Source: Candidatus Zhuqueibacterota bacterium
GTDB lineage: Bacteria; Zhuqueibacterota; Zhuqueibacteria; Residuimicrobiales; Krinioviventaceae
Reading direction: 5' to 3'
Assembly: GCA_016928775.1 (NCBI GenBank)
Contig: JAFGKD010000133.1
Coordinates: 21,367-85,366 of the forward strand
Length of the DNA stretch: 64,000 nt
Within the stretch, counting starts at the first letter, position 1, and every line of letters starts with the position of its first letter. The position numbers and the translations under genes were made by a program. A model generated the notes under the pieces. It saw nothing but the letters and a program-made list of their open reading frames with translations, was not told where the DNA came from and ran no database searches. Positions 56,401 to 64,000 of the stretch are shown here, piece after piece.

Positions 56401-56544
56401 GCATCCATTGCTGAACATGAGCTCATGGGCGCGGGTGCGCACAATCTCGCTTTTGATGGATCAGACTTATCCTCAGGTGTCTATTTGTGCAAGCTGGAAA
56501 CAGAAACAAACGTTTTGGTGAAAAAGATAATGTTGATCAAGTAA
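53413..56544 (+). CDS. secreted DUF5060-type glycoside-hydrolase-like protein with Fn3/Ig-like modules and C-terminal sorting domain
   Basis: [51 protein letters not shown]...[18 protein letters not shown]; barrel-like core; Fn3-like module; CTD [18 protein letters not shown]...IMLIK. Confidence 0.78.
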   Translation: [1043 protein letters not shown]

Positions 56545-56565
56545 ATTTTTCAGCGGAGACAAACC

Positions 56566-57243
56566 ATGAAAAAGACTCACTTTATTCTTGTCGTATTATT
56601 TTTCTCGATTCAGGTTTTTGCCCAAACAAATCCTGATCCGCATCGCTTCGATAAGGAAATTGAGGCATTTCGTACCTGGGATTCGAAAAATGCCATTCCC
56701 GATGAGCATGTACTCTTTGTGGGTAGCTCCAGCATTCGTATGTGGAAGTCGGCGGAAATGTTCCCGGATTTACCCATCGTGAACCGTGGTTTTGGCGGCG
56801 CCCATATCTCGGACATGTTATTTTTTCAAGAGGATATCCTGATAAAATATGGTGCCCCCGCTTGTATTGTGATGTATTGCGGAGGTAATGACATCGCTGG
56901 CGGCAAGAGTGCCGACCAGGTACTCATGGATTTTGTGGCGTGGTGGTCAATAGTTCAGAAAAACTTTCCAACGACTCCCCTCATTTACATCGCTATCAAG
57001 CCCTGCCCGGACCGCTGGAGCTTGTGGGAAAAAGAGAACAAGGTGAACATGGCAATTGAAGAAATGAGCACAAGCGATGCCCTGCTCTATTACGCGGATA
57101 TCGCCACACCCATGTTGGAGACCGGCCAGCCACCTGATGAGGAGTTATTTATCAGCGATCTGTTACATCTCAGCGACAAGGGCTATGAGATGTGGACGAA
57201 TGTCGTTCGTTCTTTACTTGATGATATTCTGGCTTTGAACTAG
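56566..57243 (+). CDS. SGNH/GDSL-family hydrolase
   Basis: VLFVGSSSIRMWKSAEMFPDLPIVNRGFGGAHISDM...VMYCGGNDIAGG...DLLHLSDKGYEMW. Confidence 0.88.
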   Translation: MKKTHFILVVLFFSIQVFAQTNPDPHRFDKEIEAFRTWDSKNAIPDEHVLFVGSSSIRMWKSAEMFPDLPIVNRGFGGAHISDMLFFQEDILIKYGAPACIVMYCGGNDIAGGKSADQVLMDFVAWWSIVQKNFPTTPLIYIAIKPCPDRWSLWEKENKVNMAIEEMSTSDALLYYADIATPMLETGQPPDEELFISDLLHLSDKGYEMWTNVVRSLLDDILALN

Positions 57244-57650
57244 TGCGGCAATCTTGCGCGATTATGTTGATATAAAAGCGCGCCGACGATCGCACCGGCC
57301 AAGGTAAAAATCGCGGGATAGGCCCCGGCACCAATTTGTCCGAAAATAGGTCCGGGGCAGGCGCCGGTGATGGCCCAGCCAATGCCAAAAATGATACCGC
57401 CAATAATAAAACCTTTGTTGTATGCTTTGCCCTTGAAGGAAATTGGCTCTCCACTCGCGGATTTTATTTTCAACAGCTTGAGAATGGCCACTGAAACCGC
57501 GCCAACCACCACGGCTGAACCGATGACAAGATACATGTGCGCTTCTCGAAACATAAACATATTGTGGATACGAAACCAGCTGATCACCTCGGATTTCGTC
57601 AAAATGATACCAAAGAAAATTCCAAATATTAAGTAGATGATATTTTTCAT
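57240..57650 (-). CDS. YeeE/YedE-family (DUF6691-like) transporter half
   Basis: KGKAYNKGFIIGGIIFGIGWAITGACPGPIFGQIGAG. Confidence 0.85.
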   Translation of the reverse strand: MKNIIYLIFGIFFGIILTKSEVISWFRIHNMFMFREAHMYLVIGSAVVVGAVSVAILKLLKIKSASGEPISFKGKAYNKGFIIGGIIFGIGWAITGACPGPIFGQIGAGAYPAIFTLAGAIVGALLYQHNRARLPH

Positions 57651-57695
57651 GTTTGCCTCTTTTGGGACAAGATTTTTTTATTGCAGATGATCGAG

Positions 57696-58166
57696 TTAAA
57701 ATAAAAAATACAAAAGCCAGGTGAACAAGGCTCCGGATATAAAAAAGGCCAATGTTGAATAAAGACTGGCCGGATTGAGCAGAGACAGGCCGGTGATCGC
57801 ATGGCCTGACGTACAGCCGTTGGCATAACGCGTCCCGAATCCAATAAACAGGCCGCCGATGAACAGGAAAATAAATCCAGGCAAAGAGTAGTATTTTTCC
57901 GGCAAAAACGGTTTGGGCGTATCGCTGAGCACGAATTGCGTGATCAGCGCGCCAATGGCGATGCCAAGGACAAAAAATGTTTTCCAGGCGTTTTGTCCGG
58001 CATCAAATTTCAGCGCCGCTTTTCTATTTTTGGGCGTGATGATATAGCACATGTGATCGAATGATGAAGAGAGTCCGAACGCCTTGTTGCCGATAATATA
58101 AAGCAACGGCACGAATAAACCGATGAGCGGACCGGCGATATACCAGGGCCAGTATGTAGTATGCAT
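57696..58166 (-). CDS. YeeE/YedE-family sulfur-compound transporter half
   Basis: GGLFIGFGTRYANGCTSGHAITGLSLLNPASLYSTLAFF. Confidence 0.88.
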   Translation of the reverse strand: MHTTYWPWYIAGPLIGLFVPLLYIIGNKAFGLSSSFDHMCYIITPKNRKAALKFDAGQNAWKTFFVLGIAIGALITQFVLSDTPKPFLPEKYYSLPGFIFLFIGGLFIGFGTRYANGCTSGHAITGLSLLNPASLYSTLAFFISGALFTWLLYFLF

Positions 58167-58193
58167 TTTTTTTGTACCTCCATTTTATTTTGT

Positions 58194-58213
58194 GCGCGAC
58201 ATGAATGTCGCGC
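58194..58213. repeat. compact intergenic palindrome GCGCGACATGAATGTCGCGC
   Basis: Perfect 9-bp arms (58194-58202 / 58205-58213) with 2-nt spacer, between YedE and HAD genes. Confidence 0.85.
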
Positions 58214-58227
58214 TACGGTGGTTGTTT

Positions 58228-58899
58228 TTACCATCGGTAAATAGTCCAGCCGCGAGCACGTGCCATTGCTGCCAGCCGGCGATCCGGTGACACAACCACA
58301 GGGTGTCCCACGGCTTCAAGCATTGGCAGGTCTGTGAAAGAGTCAGTATAAAAATAGGCATTTTTTAACTGGTTTTTATTATTGTTTAAATAGGACAGTG
58401 TACGATTTAATTTTTCCTCGCCGAAACACAAATCGCCTTTGGTTGTGCCGGAAAAGTGATCGTTTTCAATGTGCAATGTGGTACAGATGAGATCATCCAG
58501 CCCTAAAAATTCGATGACGGGCTTGCAAATAAAATTCATGGATGCGGTGAGAAGGACGAGGTGCGCATTATTGTGGCGATGCATTTCTATTTCCCGCACC
58601 GCTTCCTTGCGGATTGCAGCTGGCATGACATCCAAAAAGATGTTCTGGACAAAATCAAATACCGGCTGTACCGGATGGCCTTTCAGCCATTTAACCATCA
58701 GCGGCAAGATGACGTCACCCTGGACGAGTCCCAGTTTGTGGCCAATGGCGTAGATGATAGCTTCGACAATCCGGCGTCTTTTTACGATGCCGTGTCGTAT
58801 TGCCGCAGGGCCAAGAATATGGCCACTACTGCTTTTTAAAATTGTGTGATCCAAATCAAAAAATGCAATATAGTCTTTATTCAAAATTGACCTCAACAA
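58228..58899 (-). CDS. HAD-IB family hydrolase (SerB-like)
   Basis: IAFFDLDHTILKSSSGHILG; LLTASMNFICKPVIEFLG; AYFYTDSFTDLPMLEAVGHPVVVSPD. Confidence 0.9.
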   Translation of the reverse strand: MLRSILNKDYIAFFDLDHTILKSSSGHILGPAAIRHGIVKRRRIVEAIIYAIGHKLGLVQGDVILPLMVKWLKGHPVQPVFDFVQNIFLDVMPAAIRKEAVREIEMHRHNNAHLVLLTASMNFICKPVIEFLGLDDLICTTLHIENDHFSGTTKGDLCFGEEKLNRTLSYLNNNKNQLKNAYFYTDSFTDLPMLEAVGHPVVVSPDRRLAAMARARGWTIYRW

Positions 58900-58905
58900 A
58901 CTCCA

Positions 58906-59829
58906 CTAAACCTTGAAATAATGTTCGCCACGCGGATTGTAAATGATCCGCAGCTTGTTGGGCAAGATACAGATATCGAACCTTTCTGAAAAAAAGAGCT
59001 CGCCATCCAAATGGTGTGGCACACTTTTGCCGAACTCCAGAGTCAGACGATCCGTTTGAAAATATTTCACTTTTTTATGGTCAAGATGAGCACCTTTTGG
59101 CACTTGTTGAAAAAGATGAAATCTCTCAAATAGATTTACCGGCTCAACCAAACAGACATCGAGCAAACCATCGTTTGCAATGGCACGTGGTGTGAGGTAA
59201 TAGCCTCCGCCAAAACGCCGCCCGATGGATATTGTTTTCATGAATGTCAGGGCTTTTTCGCTCTTGCCGTTTTTCTCAAACTGAAATGTTCGTTCTTTAT
59301 AAAGCAGCAGATTTTTGACAATATGCCACCAATAGTTACGCTGACTGTTTCTCTTCAGTTGTCCATCCTTGTCATAGTTTTCAGAGGCAACTTGTGCATC
59401 AAAACCGAGTCCCATGCCGTTGAGGAAATAATTCTCATTACATTTCCCCACATCCATTTTGACGGTATGCTCCTGAAAAAATATCTGCCAATCCGCATCC
59501 GTAAAATGCTCGGAGAAACCGATGACCGGCGCAAAATCATTGCCCGTGCCGGCGGAGACCAGGCCAAAAGTGACATGCTCATGATCGAGGACACCGCGCG
59601 CGGTTTCGTTCGCCGTGCCATCGCCGCCCACCGCAATGATATGCGTGTAGCCTCTCTCAATGAGGCCCGCTGCTAGCTCAGTGGCATGACCGCGACGCTC
59701 AGTGAAATGAATCGTTGCGGTCACCTGATGTCTGTTTATCATCTCCTCGACTCGACTCGCATAGGTTCGTGCAAATCCTCGACCAGCAACCGGGTTGATA
59801 ATAAATCCCCATTTTTTTTCAGTTGTCAT
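58906..59829 (-). CDS. diacylglycerol kinase-family lipid kinase
   Basis: GFIINPVAGRG, IIAVGGDGTANETARGV, LGLVSAGTGNDFAPVIG. Confidence 0.92.
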   Translation of the reverse strand: MTTEKKWGFIINPVAGRGFARTYASRVEEMINRHQVTATIHFTERRGHATELAAGLIERGYTHIIAVGGDGTANETARGVLDHEHVTFGLVSAGTGNDFAPVIGFSEHFTDADWQIFFQEHTVKMDVGKCNENYFLNGMGLGFDAQVASENYDKDGQLKRNSQRNYWWHIVKNLLLYKERTFQFEKNGKSEKALTFMKTISIGRRFGGGYYLTPRAIANDGLLDVCLVEPVNLFERFHLFQQVPKGAHLDHKKVKYFQTDRLTLEFGKSVPHHLDGELFFSERFDICILPNKLRIIYNPRGEHYFKV

Positions 59830-60590
59830 GCTGGTTTCCTTTTCTGATTAGTGTAGTTGGATATAAAAACATCTTGAACCCGCTTCATTATTTCATCGTT
59901 GGAATAATTTATAAGCCAAGTTCGCTTTATTGGCGGGCAAATAATGATATCAATAGTTTGAAATGGCTTGATCGTGAATCTTGTTTTTGGCTTGATCTCA
60001 AATAAACCCAGCATCACCACCGGCAGAATATCCAGACCGCCACCATTCATAATATGAATGAATCCACGTTTGAAATCCTGCAATTCTCCTGTCCGGGTGC
60101 GAGTTCCCTCTGGAAATAATGCGACGACAAATTTTTCCGAGTTGAGAATGGCTTTTTGAATGATCAGCCGCACATTCATCGCCGGATTTTTCCCGATTGC
60201 GACATAATTCGTCCGTTTCAACATGTGGCCAAACACCGGAATCCGCGTCAAATATTCGCGGCCGAGCCAGGAGACATTGGGGAAGACCGTCATGAGCGCT
60301 GGAATATCAAACAGACTGGCGTGATTGGCTAAAATCATAAAACGTTTTTTGGACGGGATATTGTCCCGCCCATGAATGCGTAATCGCGTTCCCAGAATGA
60401 CAAAAATACCGTGCGCCCATATCTTTGCGAACCAGAAGAGTACGGCTCGTGGTGCGCAATAAGATACAAGCAGGCACAGAAAAAGAAAAATCACGGTATG
60501 CCCGTACAGAAGCGCATAAAGGATCACGGTATAAATATTCGAGAAGTGATGACTCACAGTCCGGTACATCCGCGATTTTTGCAGGGACAA
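59826..60590 (-). CDS. 1-acyl-sn-glycerol-3-phosphate acyltransferase (PlsC family)
   Basis: LANHASLFDIPAL (HxxxxD), ALFPEGTRTRTGELQDFKRG. Confidence 0.92.
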   Translation of the reverse strand: MSLQKSRMYRTVSHHFSNIYTVILYALLYGHTVIFLFLCLLVSYCAPRAVLFWFAKIWAHGIFVILGTRLRIHGRDNIPSKKRFMILANHASLFDIPALMTVFPNVSWLGREYLTRIPVFGHMLKRTNYVAIGKNPAMNVRLIIQKAILNSEKFVVALFPEGTRTRTGELQDFKRGFIHIMNGGGLDILPVVMLGLFEIKPKTRFTIKPFQTIDIIICPPIKRTWLINYSNDEIMKRVQDVFISNYTNQKRKPA

Positions 60591-60615
60591 GCCAAGTCAA
60601 AAAAGTGCGAAAAGC

Positions 60616-61689
60616 CTAAAAAACAAAGCTCAGAGAATAGGCCTGCACGCTGCCGAGCAAGCCGATATCTCGATAAGCATAGTCAATTTTCAAACCCAAT
60701 TTGGCCAGGCGCATGAGAATACCAAAGCCGTACGACATACCATACTCGGTACGCTGCATAAACATGCCTTTATAACCCGTGCGGATGTAAAAGCTGCCAA
60801 AAGAAGGCATGGTAAATTTGTACTCACCGCCCACATTGACCGATTCGCTATTGTTATTGGGATGCAGGGCGTCCACTTCAAGCGTCAAACGATGATTCGG
60901 CGTGACGAGTGGATACAAAGCCATACCTATTCTAAAAATGAGCGGTAATTCCCAGGCTTGTGTTCGAAATTGACCCTCAACATTGTCATAGTTCCCAGCG
61001 ATATTGGGATTTGGATCGAGGGCTTGCAGCAAGTCCATGCCATCGTATCGCATGCGCGTGCCATAGTTGGAAATGCTCATACCAATGGTCAGTCCATCGA
61101 GGCGTTCGCCGGTGGGGGAGAAAAATTGTGTATTCACCAAGGCGCCAAGATCGAGCGCCATGGCATTCGCATTCACATGCCAGATATTTGAGTTGACATA
61201 TTTGGCGCTCCCGCCAAACGCAAACCATTGTGCGAGCCGGCGCGCGTAGGAAAATGACACACTGAATTCACTGGCTGTGTATCGTTCGCCCGTCCCTTCC
61301 TGCATGACCAGCGTGGTCACGTCTTCTTTGCCATAATTCATTTGATTAAAGGAGACGGCAAACGTTCCGAGGCGCGGAAAAACCAGGCCAACAGCCGCAA
61401 ATGTTGTATTGATGTCAATGATCCACGGTTGCATATTGAACAGAACTTCGTTGTTGCGCATGAGCGCCAGCCCGGCGGGATTCCAATAGCAGGATTCCAG
61501 ATCATTGGCTGTAGCCACGGCAGCATCCCCCATCGCATTGCCGCGACTGCCATAGCCGATCTCCAAAAAATTGGCCGCCGTTGTCCCGCGTCGATATGGT
61601 TCCTGGGCGAAGAGGATGCCGGTCAGCACAAGCGCCGCGATCATCCAGAGGACAAAAATATTTATATTTATTTTTTTCATGATCATCAA
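60616..61689 (-). CDS. PorV/PorQ-family outer-membrane protein
   Basis: FLEIGYGSRGNAMGDAAVATANDLESCYWNPAGLALMRNNEVLFNM...; barrel-like C-terminus. Confidence 0.85.
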   Translation of the reverse strand: MMIMKKININIFVLWMIAALVLTGILFAQEPYRRGTTAANFLEIGYGSRGNAMGDAAVATANDLESCYWNPAGLALMRNNEVLFNMQPWIIDINTTFAAVGLVFPRLGTFAVSFNQMNYGKEDVTTLVMQEGTGERYTASEFSVSFSYARRLAQWFAFGGSAKYVNSNIWHVNANAMALDLGALVNTQFFSPTGERLDGLTIGMSISNYGTRMRYDGMDLLQALDPNPNIAGNYDNVEGQFRTQAWELPLIFRIGMALYPLVTPNHRLTLEVDALHPNNNSESVNVGGEYKFTMPSFGSFYIRTGYKGMFMQRTEYGMSYGFGILMRLAKLGLKIDYAYRDIGLLGSVQAYSLSFVF

Positions 61690-61698
61690 CTCCTATGC

Positions 61699-63888
61699 TT
61701 ATTTAATGATGGCAAACTTGCCAATTTTTTCAGCGCCCGTGAGCTCGGCTCTGACATGGTAGAGGTACATGCCGGCGGCTACCTCCAGACCTTCGGCAGT
61801 TTCGACATCCCAATGCGCCACGCCGTTATCATTATCATTTTCAACCACGAGCTCGTCGACAAAAACGCCGCTCACGGTGAAAATAGTGATTGTGCACTGC
61901 GCCGGTAAATGCGTGAACATGATGCTGCGACGTTGATTCAAATACCAGTTGGACACCACGGGCTCCATATCATTTGTCGCGATGTAGGGATTGGGCACGA
62001 CTTTGATGTTGTCCATGCTGTTGTTGATGTCCGCTGCATTAATTTCACCCTCGGGTAAAATTCGCCAGCTCAGAGAATCCGTCGCGAAATGCGGGCGGTT
62101 AAAGGTGAGATAATAGACATCTTCGGCTTGCGGCTGGTCGCCAAATTTCACCACAAAGATCGTCCGCTTCCATCTGAATGTCTCCGGATCGAATGCAATA
62201 AAAAGGACGCGATCCTCGGTCCAGTCAAACATGCCGTTCATATTATCGTCGACACCAACCATATCGAGTGTATCGTATTCGCCGTCAGTCGTCGGGAAAG
62301 TTTTGTTGATCATAAAAAAGGACCATGATAAATTGGCCAATTGTCGGTCATCATCAATTCTTGAGGTGTCGTCCCTGAGTGTTCCGCCAGAGAATTTTCC
62401 GGTATAAGCGTTTGGATCACTGGTAAAAATGAGCTCATAATCCCACGGGAAATATTTAATCGCATCACCGGTTGGTGTGATTTCGATATCAGCCATCCCC
62501 TGGACCCAGCCGGAATTGATGACATCATAGCCACCGAACTCCGAGGTGATGTGATTGGCTTCAATTGTCAGCACGACGCCGTCCGCAACATCCGATTTCA
62601 TCGGGCTGCCGATTTTCATGAACCACTCTTTTTGCGGTGACACTTCATCATCGTTAATCGTATCGTAAACCAGATTGTCCAGGATGGATTCGCCCGGTCG
62701 TTCATAGCTGACGATACGATTACTGTCAGTGACGTCATAAATTGTATATCCATTGGTCAAATAATTGTAGCCATAATTTGTCGTTCTTTTTAATTCGGAC
62801 AGTGTATCCACATCAAATTTCATCGTGTAGATGTGATTTTCCTTGAGCGCATTCTTGGCAAAAATAGCCGGTGAGGCCGAGCCTGATGTACTTCTAATGC
62901 TGCTGGCGATAATTTCCAGGCTGTGTGGTGAGTAGCCTGGGGCAGTGGCGCGCGGCGTGACGATTTGCACATTTTTGCCGATGTGTCGAATCTGCTCATA
63001 CTCATCGAGCTCAATGACCAGATTGTTCTCCGACGGAGCGATGCCGGGTGGTGCGGTCTCTTCGTCAATGCCGTAATCGTACGCAGCAAGACCATAATAG
63101 TAGGTCATGCCGTTTTGTACATCTTCGTCCACATAATAGTGGGTAATGCCCGTATCATCGCCGAGATAGTAGCCCATGCCATTGAGCAAACCAAAATTGG
63201 TGAAACCGCGTTTGTCGTCTTTGATATCACACTGATAGATGGGTTTGTACATCGATGTTGTACCAAAGCCGTCGGTGATCACCTGCGCGTCCTGGAATTT
63301 TTTGTCCGTCGCACGAATAAGTTTATAACCTTCAAAATCGTTGATACCGCCTAAAAATGGCTCGCGCGAGGCTTTGTCGGCGACGTCGTCCCAGGTCAAG
63401 ACAACTTTACCATCATAAGCGGTGGCGGTCAAGGTTGGCAGTTTGGGGGGTTGGGCAAATCGATAGTCCTTTTCATAGATAAGTTGTACCACTTTTTTCA
63501 GCTCGAACAATACGGGTGCGCGTGGTGGCTCCTGGCTGAGATCGGATAATTGATCATAGGAGTGCAGGATGGACATGGAAACACGCTCCGTTCGACCTTT
63601 GAAGAGCGGGAACGGACCGGAGGCGAACACTTCGATGAGATTGGAAATATCGCCAATGAATTCCTTCAAAATGCTGGTGCCGGTGAGCTGCCACATCACC
63701 CAGTCCGCATGAAAGGTTTTGGGACGGCCGTTGAGCTGTTCGGTGACGTGAAAGAGACTGAACGCAGTCAAGCCGAGCATATCGGATTCTGTGACATCCG
63801 TGGCATTATAATTGGGCTCACAGCCAAATCCTTCTTTATAGCTGGGCATATGGTCGCATTCGCCCTCATCCGGACCAGGATAATTCAA
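61699..63888 (-). CDS. large secreted protein with C-terminal sorting domain, 5' end unresolved
   Basis: Fn3-like region (PTLTATAYDGKVVLTWDDVADKA); CTD (VVPNPYIATNDMEP...GMYLYHVRAELTGAEKIGKFAIIK). The annotated start is TTG inside an apparently continuing reading frame (LDGIGPGDLNYPGPDEGE). Confidence 0.7.
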   Translation of the reverse strand: MNYPGPDEGECDHMPSYKEGFGCEPNYNATDVTESDMLGLTAFSLFHVTEQLNGRPKTFHADWVMWQLTGTSILKEFIGDISNLIEVFASGPFPLFKGRTERVSMSILHSYDQLSDLSQEPPRAPVLFELKKVVQLIYEKDYRFAQPPKLPTLTATAYDGKVVLTWDDVADKASREPFLGGINDFEGYKLIRATDKKFQDAQVITDGFGTTSMYKPIYQCDIKDDKRGFTNFGLLNGMGYYLGDDTGITHYYVDEDVQNGMTYYYGLAAYDYGIDEETAPPGIAPSENNLVIELDEYEQIRHIGKNVQIVTPRATAPGYSPHSLEIIASSIRSTSGSASPAIFAKNALKENHIYTMKFDVDTLSELKRTTNYGYNYLTNGYTIYDVTDSNRIVSYERPGESILDNLVYDTINDDEVSPQKEWFMKIGSPMKSDVADGVVLTIEANHITSEFGGYDVINSGWVQGMADIEITPTGDAIKYFPWDYELIFTSDPNAYTGKFSGGTLRDDTSRIDDDRQLANLSWSFFMINKTFPTTDGEYDTLDMVGVDDNMNGMFDWTEDRVLFIAFDPETFRWKRTIFVVKFGDQPQAEDVYYLTFNRPHFATDSLSWRILPEGEINAADINNSMDNIKVVPNPYIATNDMEPVVSNWYLNQRRSIMFTHLPAQCTITIFTVSGVFVDELVVENDNDNGVAHWDVETAEGLEVAAGMYLYHVRAELTGAEKIGKFAIIK

Positions 63889-64000
63889 GTCGCCCGGTCC
63901 AATACCATCCAGACGTAACCGATCACAGGGTAGTCAAATAAATATTGTTCTTTGAAAAAAAATCCTTGCGCCTATGGCTTAAATATCTTATCTTTAAGCA

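Noticed and set aside
1-64000. CRISPR arrays, tRNA/rRNA genes, prophage or IS transposase
   Set aside because: No regularly spaced direct repeats, no tRNA/rRNA signatures and no transposase, integrase or phage structural ORFs recognised; decisive check would be tRNAscan-SE, barrnap, CRISPR and IS database scans.

Overview
This 64 kb window comes from a bacterial chromosome. Its gene content suggests a Gram-negative lineage of Calditrichota/KSB1/FCB type: at least six secreted proteins end in a 'YPNPFN' C-terminal sorting domain, and a PorV/PorQ-like outer-membrane protein is present. That lineage call is an inference. The main feature is a co-directional minus-strand block at about 25.6-44.2 kb. 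In transcription order it encodes: an [FeFe]-hydrogenase-like histidine kinase; a CheY-like receiver; a REC-PAS-histidine kinase; a DRTGG-like protein; Rex; two sulfhydrogenase beta/gamma-like diaphorase subunits; a polyferredoxin; a membrane-bound group-4 [NiFe] hydrogenase (MbhM/J/K/L-like); two NuoL/M/MrpD-type antiporter subunits with a nearly complete Mrp set; a TumA/TumE-like toxin-antitoxin pair; an MbhN-like ferredoxin; and a hydrogenase maturation protease. The rest contains a CHASE2-cyclase/FecR/outer-membrane cassette, a Ser/Thr kinase-AAA-TPR receptor next to a sigma-54 activator, secreted peptidases and glycan-binding proteins, a YeeE/YedE pair, lipid-metabolism genes, and several palindromic intergenic elements. 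I could not identify any rRNA, tRNA, CRISPR array, prophage or IS element.
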